From contig JAVJNS010000007.1 in assembly GCA_040217155.1 (NCBI GenBank), positions 146,282 to 210,281 on the forward strand: a stretch of DNA of 64,000 nucleotides. The letters run 5' to 3'. The stretch comes from Pelagibius sp040217155 (GTDB lineage Bacteria > Pseudomonadota > Alphaproteobacteria > Kiloniellales > Kiloniellaceae). The position numbers were made by a program, and so were the translations under genes. How positions within the stretch are numbered: position 1 is the stretch's first letter; every line of letters begins with the position of its first letter. Below the pieces are notes generated by a model. It searched no databases, had not been told where the DNA came from, and saw only the letters and a list, made by a program, of their open reading frames with translations. Positions 52,433 through 61,774 of the stretch are shown here, in pieces.

Positions 52433-53169
52433 CAACCCGCATCGAGGCGATCCACAAGGCTTCCAGAGAGACCTATGGGGCGCCGCGTATCCACGCCGAG
52501 CTCATCGACGAAGGCGTTCGTGTGGGCCGCAAGTGGGTCGAGCGGTTGATGAAAGTGTCCGGCCTGGCCGGCGTCAGCCGCCGCAAGGGCGCCCGCACGA
52601 CCTTCCGAGACGAGCGGGTACGCCCCGCATGCGATCTGGTCGACCGGAATTTCCAGGCCGACGAGCCGGACCGGCTCTGGGTCGCGGACATCACCTACGT
52701 CCCGACCTGGGCCGGGTTCCTGTATCTGGCCGTCGTGCTGGATGCCTTCTCGCGCCGGATCGCCGGCTGGGCGATGGGCTACGACCTGAAGGCGCAGCTC
52801 GTGCTCGATGTCCTGAACATGGCACTGACGCACCGGCGTCCCGTCGATGTGATCCATCACTCCGACCAGGGATCGCAGTATACGTCGATCGCCTTCGGCC
52901 TACGCTGCAAGGAGGCCGGCGTGCGGCCCTCGATGGGATCGGTCGGCGACGCCTATGACAAAGCGATGTGTGAGAGCTTCTTCGCCACCCTCGAATGCGA
53001 GTTGCTCGACCGGCGGAAGTTCCGCACTAAGGCCGAGGCCCGCATGGCCGTCTTCCAATTCATCGAGGGCTGGTACAACCCCGGCCGGCGCCATTCGGCG
53101 CTCGGCTATCAGTCGCCCATCAACTATGAAAGGAGCACCCGTGAGCGACTGGAGTCTGTAAGCCCATAA
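52324..53169 (+). CDS. IS3-family transposase OrfB (rve/DDE integrase core)
   Basis: A 281-residue catalytic protein. HTH_21 domain near the start (TYGAPRIHAELIDEGVRVGR), then D in LWVADITYVP, D in VIHHSDQGSQYTS and E in MCESFFATLECE, plus YNPGRRHSALGY. In its frame just before the ATG lies VFEFMAAN followed by TAA, where related elements normally read Lys. That stop would block the usual OrfAB fusion, so this copy may be defective. Confidence 0.88.
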   Translation: MFPIQTMCKAFGVSRAGYYAWLGREPSARARADAELTTRIEAIHKASRETYGAPRIHAELIDEGVRVGRKWVERLMKVSGLAGVSRRKGARTTFRDERVRPACDLVDRNFQADEPDRLWVADITYVPTWAGFLYLAVVLDAFSRRIAGWAMGYDLKAQLVLDVLNMALTHRRPVDVIHHSDQGSQYTSIAFGLRCKEAGVRPSMGSVGDAYDKAMCESFFATLECELLDRRKFRTKAEARMAVFQFIEGWYNPGRRHSALGYQSPINYERSTRERLESVSP

Positions 53170-53197
53170 CTGTCCACGAAAACGGGCGAACTCCAAC

Positions 53198-53398
53198 TCC
53201 AATCATATCCTTATAGAAAGCCAGTTTGAGAGTACTGAGCCGCTTGTCACCAGGTCGATTGGTATGCTGTTGGAAGCGAACCGCCGTCTCGCCGAACAAC
53301 AAGCAGGTAGCGAGACCTCAACTACACATTGCGAGATCGACCCGGACCATGACAAGCCAACAGGTCTCGCGCAACGGATCGAAGCCGAAGCGACTTGA
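53198..53398 (+). pseudogene. Gene 3' fragment cut by the IS3 element
   Basis: An open frame of 66 codons directly after the IS end with stop TGA at 53396. It reads ILIESQFESTEPLVTRSIGM then LLEANRRLAEQQAG and EIDPDHDKPTGLAQRIEAEA, a plausible acidic protein tail. An in-frame ATG at 53264 has no ribosome site. Nothing recognised. Confidence 0.3.
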
Positions 53399-53399
53399 C

Positions 53400-53663
53400 C
53401 GTGGTTCGCTATAGGCTATGTAGCGACCTATTTCACGAGAGCCCAGTTCGATCACAGGGGGATCGGACGCGCTTGGATACTAAGCTCAGATTTGAATCGT
53501 GCACCTTCCACGCGCTCCAGCGAGAAGTTGCCACCAAGGTACCCGGCTAGTTGGCCGTACAATTCACCGACTCAACAGCAGGCCGCCTCGCTCCTCATTG
53601 TCCTGTGCAAATAGGCCCCACAAGATACTTTAGGCAACTGACTGAGACTGCCTTATCGAGTCT
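53400..53663. other. Gene-poor gap
   Basis: About 260 bp with no convincing reading frame between the gene fragment and the 3' end of the membrane-protein gene. Nothing seen. Confidence 0.4.
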
Positions 53664-54296
53664 TCATTCTGGCGGCACCGACAAAGAATCTGATAGCCGC
53701 CCCGGCTGGTGGAACCAGGCACCAGCAAGTGCCACTGCAAAGAGTGAGACCAAGGACCCAAGCAACAATGCCCAACTCACAGCGTACAGGCCGAGATATC
53801 GCCAACCCAGATCGACGACATAAACGGAGTTTAGGAGAATCACGAAGGAGAGCGCTTCCGCGATGACAATAAAGAGTCCCTGACCAACGGACCGCAGCGG
53901 AATCCATATTCTCTTAGCACTTAATCTTGGCGCATCATCCCACTTCAAGACCTCTTGGTTCAATATACTGGAAAGCCGTGGACGAACGACATAATGCACA
54001 TACTGGGTAATCGCCAAGAGGCCGGAAAAGAAACTTCCGATCCTCAAAAGCAATACCGAATTGAGGATCGTCAAAAACAGAAACAGTAGAGTTAAGCTCT
54101 TCGACTCCTGGACTGAGGCCATATAGGAATCCAAATCGAACCCGCTATCGGGCCGCAAGAGATAACCGGCGATGCCGAACAACGCCGTGAGGTACACACC
54201 AGACATGCGATCAATCCGCTGCGAGTAGTGACCTGCCTCTTCCCGAAGAGCACGGTACTCTGCGAGGTGGACTTGAACCTCGTCGTCCGATCCCAT
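53664..54296 (-). CDS. Membrane protein of unknown function
   Basis: A 210-residue protein with about four hydrophobic segments (residues 33-47, 70-92, 140-160, 168-195). The N-terminus is acidic and cytoplasmic (SDDEVQVHLAEYRALREEA). Start at 54296 is preceded by AGGAATAG. No family recognised. It diverges from the type-3-copper-like gene. Confidence 0.65.
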   Translation of the reverse strand: MGSDDEVQVHLAEYRALREEAGHYSQRIDRMSGVYLTALFGIAGYLLRPDSGFDLDSYMASVQESKSLTLLFLFLTILNSVLLLRIGSFFSGLLAITQYVHYVVRPRLSSILNQEVLKWDDAPRLSAKRIWIPLRSVGQGLFIVIAEALSFVILLNSVYVVDLGWRYLGLYAVSWALLLGSLVSLFAVALAGAWFHQPGRLSDSLSVPPE

Positions 54297-54522
54297 CCGG
54301 CTACTATTCCTTCTGTGTTGAAAACACCGATAAAAAGAGCTTAGCCATCCCCTATGCAATTGATTTCACGCAGCTATGCGTATTTCACTCGCACCCCAAC
54401 AATTCGACTACCACCATTTTTCCGCGTCTCGCCTATGTGTACTACCTTCAATCGCAAAAGTAAGCCTGTTATACTCGCTATTTAGAGTTGTACGTCGTTG
54501 CGCAGAGTGTGGGAGGGGTCAA

Positions 54523-55464
54523 ATGGTTGAACAACTACCCGTTGCCGCCGCCGCAACGCAGGCTCGTCGGGAACGCCGGATGCATCATTATCTTTGGCAT
54601 CAGGTGCGCGACGGCTGGCTATTCTATGACCAGGATACACGAGATAAGTTGGCGCGCCTCAGTTGGGAACCGCCGCGCCCCGCGCTGCGCCCCGATGGGG
54701 ACCGGCGTGTTCCGATCCTGGATAACGCGTCCGGCGAAGATTTCCTATACATGCATCGGCAGATGATCACTGCGATGAATGCGCGCCTGTCGCAGATCGG
54801 TGACTCGTCCTATCTGGAAGTGCACGGTTGGCAGCAGATACCTCGTTCTGATAATTCCGAGTACCCGGTTCCCCCGTCTTACGGTTCAGGGGACCTTCGC
54901 GCCTACCTGGATCGGGTTAAGTCGGAAGAATTCTTCAGTTCCGCGTTTTTGCCGCGAGAGAGCCAGTTTGCCGATCCTGCTTATCTGAATTCCGTATCGC
55001 TAGGTGAATTGGGCACGCGCATTGAATTTTCCGTCCACAACTGGATGCACATGCGCTGGAGCAGAGAGCCCGCCGCATTCCGCGCGGACCCTGCACCTGG
55101 GCAAGCGGAGACGATAGACCCCGACTGGGACAATCCCGAATATGACTGGCTGGGGGATACCTATTCGAGCCATGTGAACTCCGTATTCTGGAAGCTGCAT
55201 GGCTGGATCGACCGCCGGATCGACGAGTGGAAGGCTGCCAACCGGATTATTGGCGAGATACCCTGGACCGGCACTTGGGTCGGCAACATGCCGCCGCACC
55301 CCGCGCCTGACTCACTACATGCGATGCTCTTGACGGCACACACTGCGACAATGGGCGGCGGACATCATACCGGCGACCATATCGCGGTCATGGAGAAAGC
55401 GGTACGAATCGTCGCGCGATGCGGGCATATCCAACATTTCTATGATGAGGTCGATATACCGTAG
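54523..55464 (+). CDS. Tyrosinase-like (type-3 copper) protein
   Basis: A 313-residue protein. A CuB-type site is visible: HNWMH (HNxxH) near residue 178 and VNSVFWKLHGWIDRRIDEW later, matching the (D/N)PVFWxHH region of tyrosinases. A CuA-like region is FLYMHRQMI plus an upstream His. The usual paired HH is KLHG here, so the site is unusual. It may oxidise phenols, or be a non-enzymatic member. GGGAGGGG RBS. No signal peptide. Followed after 29 bp by a lipoprotein gene. Confidence 0.5.
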   Translation: MVEQLPVAAAATQARRERRMHHYLWHQVRDGWLFYDQDTRDKLARLSWEPPRPALRPDGDRRVPILDNASGEDFLYMHRQMITAMNARLSQIGDSSYLEVHGWQQIPRSDNSEYPVPPSYGSGDLRAYLDRVKSEEFFSSAFLPRESQFADPAYLNSVSLGELGTRIEFSVHNWMHMRWSREPAAFRADPAPGQAETIDPDWDNPEYDWLGDTYSSHVNSVFWKLHGWIDRRIDEWKAANRIIGEIPWTGTWVGNMPPHPAPDSLHAMLLTAHTATMGGGHHTGDHIAVMEKAVRIVARCGHIQHFYDEVDIP

Positions 55465-55493
55465 GCAAGCACGTTGCAGTCGGGAGGGTCAAG

Positions 55494-56810
55494 ATGACGT
55501 TGAAGCTTTATGGCAGAGTCGTCCTGCTTGGGTTGACGGCAATCATGTTCACTTCTTGCTCGTTTGGTCCGCAAATATCCGAGCACGCCATCGATTACAA
55601 TCGGTCAGTCGAAGAAGCCCACAATTCGCAGCTTCTTCTGAACGTCTTGCGGGCAAGCGACCGCCGCCCCATGCATTTTACGGCGATCTCGCAAGTCCGC
55701 GGCAGCTTCCAGCTTTCGACGACCGGAAATATTTCCATCACCCTTCCGTTTGGCGGGGACGCTGCTAGTGCATTCCCTCTGACACCGAGCATCAACATAT
55801 CCGAAAGCTCAAGCCCGAGCTTTGATGTCGCCGTGTTAGATTCCCAGGAGTTCATACGCGGCATCTTGTCACCGATCGAACTTTCGACTTTCAAGTACTT
55901 CTGGGATCAAGGGTGGCCGGACCAGCTCCTGCTCTATCTCCTCGTTCACAAATTCACGCCCCAGGGCGCAGAGCCACTGGTGAACACGCCTGGCTATGAC
56001 AACGGTTGCGAGACCGAACGGGCCAACGCTGTTGTTGCAGCGGTGGGGATGGGCAGTTTCTGTCGTTTTAGGGAATGGGTAAACAAAGTCACCGCACCTG
56101 GTGGGAGAAAGTTGCAATTCGGTGTTAAGAAGAACGCCATCGCAATTGGTCCGCCGGTCGACTTTTCCGACCCCCAGAGCCTGGAAGCCCTGGTTCGGGT
56201 CGCCGAATCGGACAAGAAGCTCCAAATCTTTGACGACCAATACAACACGGGCAAGCAGCGCCTTTGCCGGATCGTCGAGTCTCCCACTTTCTGCGAAGGC
56301 GAATGTCCCCGGAAAAATGCCGCTGAGTTGGCGGACGAGTGCACCAAGCCCGAAGCAACCAAGACAGCGCGCGAGAAAGCAGACACTGCTGCCGGGGAAG
56401 CCGGAATTGCTGCAGTCATTTCAGACGATGGTATCAGGACGCTCGGGCACATCGAGTTGCGGTCTGTGCAAAGTGTCATCTACTACTTGGGTGAAGTCAT
56501 CAGGAAGAGAAGAGACCCCATCCCGAATGGTGTCGGTGTCCGAATCGGCCGCAACACCGTTAATTCGGCAGGTATAGCCTTGGGACTTTTTGAGCTGAAT
56601 CCGATAAATAAAGCGCTCCAGGCTGATAGAGTACGAGTCGAGTACGAGAATATCCAATACGCAGTTTCTGCGCACGGCACGTCCGTTAACCCTAACTTGG
56701 TCGGCAACCTTTCGGGCACGGCTCTTTCGCTTGTGACACAGCTCATGGCCCTACAAAAGAACAGCAAAGAGTTGCCGACGACAACCGCGGTCGAGACAGT
56801 TGGGCAATAG
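55494..56810 (+). CDS. Large lipoprotein of unknown function
   Basis: A 438-residue lipoprotein with lipobox FTSCSFG (Cys about residue 22). Mature protein has three Cys in a short stretch (RLCRIVESPTFCEGECPR) and an acidic Lys/Glu region after it. RBS GGGAGGGTC. Probably outer-membrane. Cotranscribed with the type-3-copper-like gene upstream. Confidence 0.7.
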   Translation: MTLKLYGRVVLLGLTAIMFTSCSFGPQISEHAIDYNRSVEEAHNSQLLLNVLRASDRRPMHFTAISQVRGSFQLSTTGNISITLPFGGDAASAFPLTPSINISESSSPSFDVAVLDSQEFIRGILSPIELSTFKYFWDQGWPDQLLLYLLVHKFTPQGAEPLVNTPGYDNGCETERANAVVAAVGMGSFCRFREWVNKVTAPGGRKLQFGVKKNAIAIGPPVDFSDPQSLEALVRVAESDKKLQIFDDQYNTGKQRLCRIVESPTFCEGECPRKNAAELADECTKPEATKTAREKADTAAGEAGIAAVISDDGIRTLGHIELRSVQSVIYYLGEVIRKRRDPIPNGVGVRIGRNTVNSAGIALGLFELNPINKALQADRVRVEYENIQYAVSAHGTSVNPNLVGNLSGTALSLVTQLMALQKNSKELPTTTAVETVGQ

Positions 56811-57278
56811 GCCCGTTCCGCTTCCTGCACTAACTGCGCTCAAACCGGTGCACTATATTCATAGACGGATAGAAAGCGCGATCCATCTGCGATCCTGCAA
56901 GAGACCACGAGCACATAGTGTCCATTATGTTGCCACTTAGTTGCTAAGAGCGATGCGGCGGGAAGCGGTGATCAACGGACCCGAGCACGTTCTGAAGCGC
57001 ACCCCATTTTTCCGAGTCGTACTCGACCATCTCTACGCGAAGGAACTGCGCTGGATCAACGCCGAGCGCTTGTGAAGGGGCCGGAGCCTTCCCGATTGGG
57101 GCCTTCGTCCGTCTTTGCTTCATCATGCTGCTGATGTTGGGGTGGTCAAAACCAGACTTGTAAGCGGCGGTGAGAAAGTGTGCCACTGAGGCGGCGGGAT
57201 AATCCTGCTGCGGCGGTTCAAAATTGGGCCGGTACTTATAGCCTTTGAATTCGAGATGGTCGGATTGAAAGGCGGGGG

Positions 57279-58793
57279 ATGTACTCAGTGGATTTATATA
57301 GTCGGGTTCGGCGCGCGTGCCACGTCGATGGGATGCCCATTCGCGAGGCGGCCCGGGTTTTCGGTCTTCACCGCGAGACGGTATCCAAGATGCTTCGCTA
57401 TTCGGCGCCGCCGGGTTATCGGCGCAGCGAGCCGGTTCGTCGCCCCAAGCTGGAAGCCTTCACGGGCGTCATCGATCGCATTCTGGCGGAGGACCGCTCG
57501 GCGCCGCGCAAGCAGCGGCACACGGCCAAACGGATCTTCGAGCGGCTGCGAGACGAGCATGGCTTCGAGGGCGGCTATACCATCGTCAAGGACTACGTGC
57601 GTGAGAGGCGGCTTCGCAGCCGCGAGGTCTTCGTGCCCTTGGCCCACGATCCCGGTCATGCGCAGGTAGACTTCGGCGAGGCCCTGGTGGTGATCGCCGG
57701 GGTCGAGCGCAAGGCGCATTTCCTTGCCATGGACCTGCCGCACTCGGATGCCTGCTTCCTCAAGGCCTATCCGGCGGAGATCAGCGAGGCCTTCTGCGAC
57801 GGTCATGTGGCGGCATTTGCCTTCTTTGGCGGTGTGCCGCGCTCGATCCTCTACGACAACACCAAACTGGCGGTGGCCCGTATCCTGGGTGATGGAACAC
57901 GCCGGCGCACCCGGATCTTCAGCGAGCTCGTATCCCACTATCTCTTCGCCGATCGCTTCGGGCGGCCAGGCAAGGGCAACGACAAAGGCAAGGTCGAGGG
58001 CCTGATCGGCTACGCCCGCCGGAACTTTCTGGTGCCCATCCCCCGCTTCGAGAGTTTCGAGGCCTTGAATGAACATCTGGATGCGCGTTGCCGTGAACGC
58101 CAGGCCGCCAAACTCCGTGGCCACGAGGAAACGATCGCCACCCGGATGGCCCGAGACCAGGTGAGGTTTCTGCCCTTGCCATCCTCACCCTATGACGCCT
58201 GTGACAAGCGCCCGGGTCGGGTCAGTTCGCTGTCTCTGGTACGCTACAGGGACAACGACTATTCCGTCCCGGTGGCCTATGGCCAACGCGAGGTGCTGAT
58301 CCGGGGATATGTGGACCGGGTCGTGATCTCTTGCGCCAGCGAGGTCATCGCCCGCCACAGGCGATCCTATGAACGCGAGGACCTGGTCTTCGATCCCTTG
58401 CACTACCTGGCGCTCCTCGAGCGCAAGGTCGGCGCCCTTGACCAGGCGGCCCCCCTCAGGGGTTGGGATCTGCCCGAGGCCTTCGCCACCCTGCGGCGCC
58501 TCCTGGAAGCCCGCATGGGCACGAGAAACCACGGGGCCGCCGGCAAGCGCGAGTACGTCCAGGTCCTGCGTCTCCTGGAGAGCTTTCCGCTCGGCGAGGT
58601 CGAGGCCGCAATACGCGAGGCCCTGAGGCTGGGGGCGATCGGCTTCGATGCGGTCAAGCACCTGCTGCTCTGCAGGATCGAACGCCGGCCGCCGCGGCTC
58701 GATCTGGATGTCTATCCCTACCTGCCCAAGGCCCATGTCGAAACCACCTCGGCAAAGGCCTATATGAGCCTGGTTGGTGGATCTCAACCATGA
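57279..58793 (+). CDS. istA: IS21-family transposase IstA
   Basis: A 504-residue transposase. N-terminal helix-turn-helix (MPIREAARVFGLHRETVSKM) and an rve/DDE core with D131 (AQVDFGEA), D193 (LYDNTK) and E240 (KGKVEG). The stop overlaps the istB ATG by 4 bp. Appears intact. Confidence 0.93.
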   Translation: MYSVDLYSRVRRACHVDGMPIREAARVFGLHRETVSKMLRYSAPPGYRRSEPVRRPKLEAFTGVIDRILAEDRSAPRKQRHTAKRIFERLRDEHGFEGGYTIVKDYVRERRLRSREVFVPLAHDPGHAQVDFGEALVVIAGVERKAHFLAMDLPHSDACFLKAYPAEISEAFCDGHVAAFAFFGGVPRSILYDNTKLAVARILGDGTRRRTRIFSELVSHYLFADRFGRPGKGNDKGKVEGLIGYARRNFLVPIPRFESFEALNEHLDARCRERQAAKLRGHEETIATRMARDQVRFLPLPSSPYDACDKRPGRVSSLSLVRYRDNDYSVPVAYGQREVLIRGYVDRVVISCASEVIARHRRSYEREDLVFDPLHYLALLERKVGALDQAAPLRGWDLPEAFATLRRLLEARMGTRNHGAAGKREYVQVLRLLESFPLGEVEAAIREALRLGAIGFDAVKHLLLCRIERRPPRLDLDVYPYLPKAHVETTSAKAYMSLVGGSQP

Positions 58794-59560
58794 GCGAGAC
58801 CCCCCCAAATGGATCGCCGGGGATCCTGCTCGCCCATCACCTCAAGAAACTCAAACTGCCGACTTTCCTGCGCGAATACGACAAGATCGCCCGGCAGTGC
58901 GCCGCGGAGAACAAGGACCACACGCGCTTCCTGCTGCGCCTGGCCGAGCTGGAGCTGATCGACCGCGAACGCCGCATGGTCGAGCGGCGCATCAAGGCGG
59001 CCCGCTTTCCCACCGTCAAAAGTCTCGACAGCTTCGACTTCAAGGCCATCCCCGGCCTCAACAAGGCCCTGGTCCTCGAACTCGCCCGCTGTGAATACAT
59101 CGAGCGCCGGGAGAACATCATCGCCCTCGGCAATTCAGGCACCGGAAAGACCCATGTCGCCCTCGGCCTGGGCTTGGCTGCCTGTCAGAAAGGCCTCTCG
59201 GTCGGCTTTATCACCGCAGCATCCCTGGTCCACGAACTGATGGAGGCCCGGGACGACAAGCAGCTCCTCCGGTTCCAGAAAAGGCTCGCCGGATTAAAGC
59301 TCCTGATCATCGACGAACTGGGCTTTGTCCCGCTCTCCAAGACCGGCGCCGAGCTGCTGTTCGAGGTCTTCTCGCAGCGCTACGAGCGCGGCTCAACACT
59401 GGTCACCTCCAACCTACCCTTCGATGAATGGACCGAGGTCTTCGGGTCGGAACGCCTCACCGGCGCGCTCCTCGACCGCCTGACCCATCACGTCCATATC
59501 CTCGAGATGAATGGCGAGAGCTTCCGGCTCAAGCAGAGCAAAACCAAACACAAAACCTAA
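58790..59560 (+). CDS. istB: IS21-family helper ATPase IstB
   Basis: A 256-residue DnaC-like AAA+ ATPase. Walker A GNSGTGKTH at 114-122, Walker B LLIIDELGF and a C-terminal RLTHHVHILEMNGESFR region. It activates IstA at the target (family knowledge). Appears intact. Confidence 0.93.
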   Translation: MSETPPNGSPGILLAHHLKKLKLPTFLREYDKIARQCAAENKDHTRFLLRLAELELIDRERRMVERRIKAARFPTVKSLDSFDFKAIPGLNKALVLELARCEYIERRENIIALGNSGTGKTHVALGLGLAACQKGLSVGFITAASLVHELMEARDDKQLLRFQKRLAGLKLLIIDELGFVPLSKTGAELLFEVFSQRYERGSTLVTSNLPFDEWTEVFGSERLTGALLDRLTHHVHILEMNGESFRLKQSKTKHKT

Positions 59561-59898
59561 GCCGACCGAGCCGCATCCGCTTGTCCCCGAGGGCCCACAG
59601 GCCCCTCCCACGCGCGGCGCCGCGTCAGCCCACTTGAAAGGCACGCCGCGCCGCGCGCGGGGCCCTCCCGTGGACTTCGGGGACAAGCTCCTCACCCAGC
59701 CATAGCGGTACACTTTTGCGCCGCCCCGTGGCCGGTTTTTACTCCGCCGTTGACACAGACTCTTCGGCGATCTGCTTTTGCGATTCTCCGCAGCCTCTAA
59801 GCTGGTGTGCCAAGTATTCGGCAACCGTTGGTGTAGGCATGGTTGTCGATCCTAGATATCAAAGCATTCGTTGATGCACGATTCATATCGCGCATCTC

Positions 59899-60095
59899 TA
59901 TTGTAGCTGTGACGACTTGGGCTCGACGCGAGAGAGCGCCCAAGTGGGCATGCGCTCGCTTGACCAAAGGGTGGAAGTCCTAGAAGGAAACGCCACCCAA
60001 GAGGGGGATGGCTCGGGTGGCCCGGGTTTCCGGAGCTTCATCCTTATACAGCGCCTCCAGATCGACTCAGGGTGCCAAACGCCCCTGGGTATGGC
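59899..60095 (+). repeat. Conserved intergenic element type 1, copy 2
   Basis: Starts TATTGTAGCTGTGACGACTT. Hairpin ACTTGGGC/GCCCAAGT (59916-59946), GTGGAAGTCCTAGAAGGA (59971), GGGGGATGGCTCGG (60003), TCCTTATA (60041) and CCCCTGGG (60082). Lies 59 bp from the 5' end of the IS21-split XRE repressor, in the same divergent arrangement as copy 1. Confidence 0.7.
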
Positions 60096-60322
60096 GACAC
60101 TCCGCTTACCGGACTATTTCTGAATCTCTCGCGCGCGCGGTTGCAATGCATGTTCGCAGCAACCGCCGGCTCAGCGGCGATCACTGGTCTGTCTTACGAC
60201 AGCAGCAAATTTGGATTGTATTTCGATTTACTATCTGTGCCCTTCTCCACAGGCACCCCGATGCCGTGTGGCGGTCAAGTATTGATGCGAAATCAGCGCA
60301 GACCACGGCGGATTCGGAAAAC

Positions 60323-60739
60323 TCAATCCACGTTCTGAGCCGTCAAGAACATAGACCGTTCGAGGGCCGCAAAGAACTGTTGATAAGGCTCCGGGTCTTC
60401 TACCGGATAGATGTTGTATTGGGCATTAGCGCGCACCAATAGCTGACTCTCGCCCCTGGGCCGGACGGTTACGGTCATCCGCATTTGGTAGCCATCAAGC
60501 TTCGTACCGCTCACTGTTCCTAACACGGCATCGGCCTTATCGATTACAAAGTTGAGGTCCTGCAACGTCGCCATGACCGTGCGGAGAGTTTGTTCCTTAT
60601 CCTGCGTATCGAATGCGCGCGTCTGTATGCTGCGCAATTCAATCTGGCTCTTGGAGGTTGCCAGCACCTGGTCGCGCGAATCCGTTTGGCACCCAGCAAG
60701 CGCGGCCAGGACTATGAGGCACGTGAGGTATCGGCGCAT
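60323..60739 (-). CDS. Small lipoprotein, paralogue of the gene before it
   Basis: A 138-residue lipoprotein (lipobox LAGCQT, Cys about 17). Its pattern LRTVMATLQDLNFVIDKADA, VLGTVSG and PYQQFFAALERSMFL parallels the neighbour at 60752. Third gene of a tight lipoprotein operon (12 bp behind). No function known. Confidence 0.75.
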   Translation of the reverse strand: MRRYLTCLIVLAALAGCQTDSRDQVLATSKSQIELRSIQTRAFDTQDKEQTLRTVMATLQDLNFVIDKADAVLGTVSGTKLDGYQMRMTVTVRPRGESQLLVRANAQYNIYPVEDPEPYQQFFAALERSMFLTAQNVD

Positions 60740-60751
60740 TGCAGCCCTCGT

Positions 60752-61297
60752 TCAGATTTCATGTGCTTCCAAGAACACGGATTTCGACAGCTTGGAGAAG
60801 AACTCCTGATATAGCTCAGGTTCGGTCAAGGCCTCTGACCTCGACACTTGTCCGTTGGTGTTCCAAACGACTCTTTGAAAGGTGATCCGCACTGCCGTCC
60901 ATCCATTTTCGTCTTCCTGCGGCCGTGTCACGATGGACGCACGTATTTTTTGCTTGTCGTCGACAGGCGTCGCAACGCCGAACAGGATGGCCATGACCAC
61001 AGCACCAGCGACCTGACCCGCTTCGGTGGCATCGCGATCCTTTGAGCCCACGATGACCCCAAGCGCGCTCTCGCCCTCGTCTATATTGAAACCGAGGTCT
61101 TGGAGGACGGCCGCCGAAGCGGAGAGAAGGCTCGCCTCGGCGGCCGTCTGGAAGCGACGTGTTTGGGCTTGTCTTTGCTCAAGACTTTTTGGAGAAAGTT
61201 GCAGTGCCTCTTTCGGAATCGTCTCCTGACACGCCGATAGTGCGAGGCTCGTCACGACAGCAATGATGAGCGGGAGGTTTATGAAGGTCTTCAGCAT
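60752..61297 (-). CDS. Small lipoprotein, paralogue of 60323-60739
   Basis: A 181-residue lipoprotein (lipobox LSACQE). Shares AVLQDLGFNIDEGESALGVI and YQEFFSKLSKSVFLEA with the following gene. It has a hydrophobic insert (GAVVMAILFGVATP) that may contact membrane. ATG at 61297 chosen over a GTG one codon earlier. 15 bp behind the first gene. Confidence 0.75.
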   Translation of the reverse strand: MLKTFINLPLIIAVVTSLALSACQETIPKEALQLSPKSLEQRQAQTRRFQTAAEASLLSASAAVLQDLGFNIDEGESALGVIVGSKDRDATEAGQVAGAVVMAILFGVATPVDDKQKIRASIVTRPQEDENGWTAVRITFQRVVWNTNGQVSRSEALTEPELYQEFFSKLSKSVFLEAHEI

Positions 61298-61312
61298 CAC
61301 AATGTTCCCGCC

Positions 61313-61774
61313 TTAGAATTGAGAACTGTGATATGCGAAATCTCTAACTCGTTTTTCCTCGTCATACTTGATGACGACCGTGAGAGTCCGTTGGCTCGTC
61401 GAAGAAGCGCCAGCCGAAGAACCGTAGGAACCTCCACTGCCTCCACCTACTGCACCGTTTCCAATGAGACCACCGCCAAGGATCAGCGCCGAGACCCCAC
61501 CGCTGCTGGTCGAATAGACCCGCGTGGTCGAGATGCGATCATAAATCCACACCTCCCGACCGTGTTCGTCGGTCGTGACGATGTTTGGCGAACCGAGTAC
61601 CGTGGCAACCTCAGAGCCGGACATGCCAACCCTGACTTCCCGCTGTACCGTGCCGACCGTCAGCCGATCGCCTTCGTCGCTTTGAACGGCAGACCTGTGC
61701 TGTTCCGCTGACATGCAGCCAGAAATAGTCAAAGCGATTATGCCGATAAGTGCGTAAACAGAAATTCGTCCCAT
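61313..61774 (-). CDS. BamE/SmpA-like small lipoprotein
   Basis: A 153-residue lipoprotein. Signal ends at TISGCMSAEQ. Residues 45-80 show the SmpA/OmlA pattern: VRVGMSGSEVATVLGSPNIV then VWIYDRIS. A Gly/Ser-rich region follows. First gene of a three-lipoprotein operon. GGAGGGG precedes the ATG at 61774. It need not be the true assembly factor BamE; many such domains exist. Confidence 0.72.
   Translation of the reverse strand: MGRISVYALIGIIALTISGCMSAEQHRSAVQSDEGDRLTVGTVQREVRVGMSGSEVATVLGSPNIVTTDEHGREVWIYDRISTTRVYSTSSGGVSALILGGGLIGNGAVGGGSGGSYGSSAGASSTSQRTLTVVIKYDEEKRVRDFAYHSSQF

Larger units (their letters stand above)
51945..53195 (+). mobile_element. IS3-family insertion sequence
   Basis: About 1.25 kb. 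The ends are imperfect inverted repeats: left TGAGTTCCCCCGGATTGATG, right (inverted) TGGAGTTCGCCCGTTTTCGT, sharing GAGTTC, CCCG, TT and TGGACA. Contains orfA and orfB. No direct target repeat was fixed; end positions may be off by a few bases. The sequence on the right resembles a fragment of a different gene, so recombination between copies is possible. Confidence 0.82.
57159..59755 (+). mobile_element. IS21-family insertion sequence
   Basis: 2,597 bp. Left end TGTAAGCGGCGGTGAGAAAG and inverted right end TGTCAACGGCGGAGTAAAAA match closely over 30 bases, and the left end has further subterminal copies of the CGGCGG...AAAA motif. It carries istA and istB and is flanked by the 6-bp direct repeat CAGACT (57153-57158 and 59756-59761), a target duplication within the IS21 range. 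Confidence 0.92.
56944..59840 (-). pseudogene. XRE-family repressor gene split by IS21-family insertion
   Basis: The 5' part (ATG at 59840 to about 59756) encodes PTPTVAEYLAHQ, then QKQIAEE. The 3' part (57158-56944) encodes GFDHPNISSMMK to the stop at 56944. Removing the IS and one copy of CAGACT restores one frame reading QKQIAEESGFDHPNISSMMK, aligning to QKQIAEEIGYQRPNIITMMK of the intact paralogue at 51277. The original protein would be about 107 residues, with a C-terminus differing from the paralogue. Inactivated as a repressor unless the N-terminal part still acts. Confidence 0.9.

Noticed and set aside
59750..59824. Small plus-strand or minus-strand gene at the right edge of the IS21 element
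   Set aside because: It is the 5' end of the split XRE repressor, shown by the restored frame.
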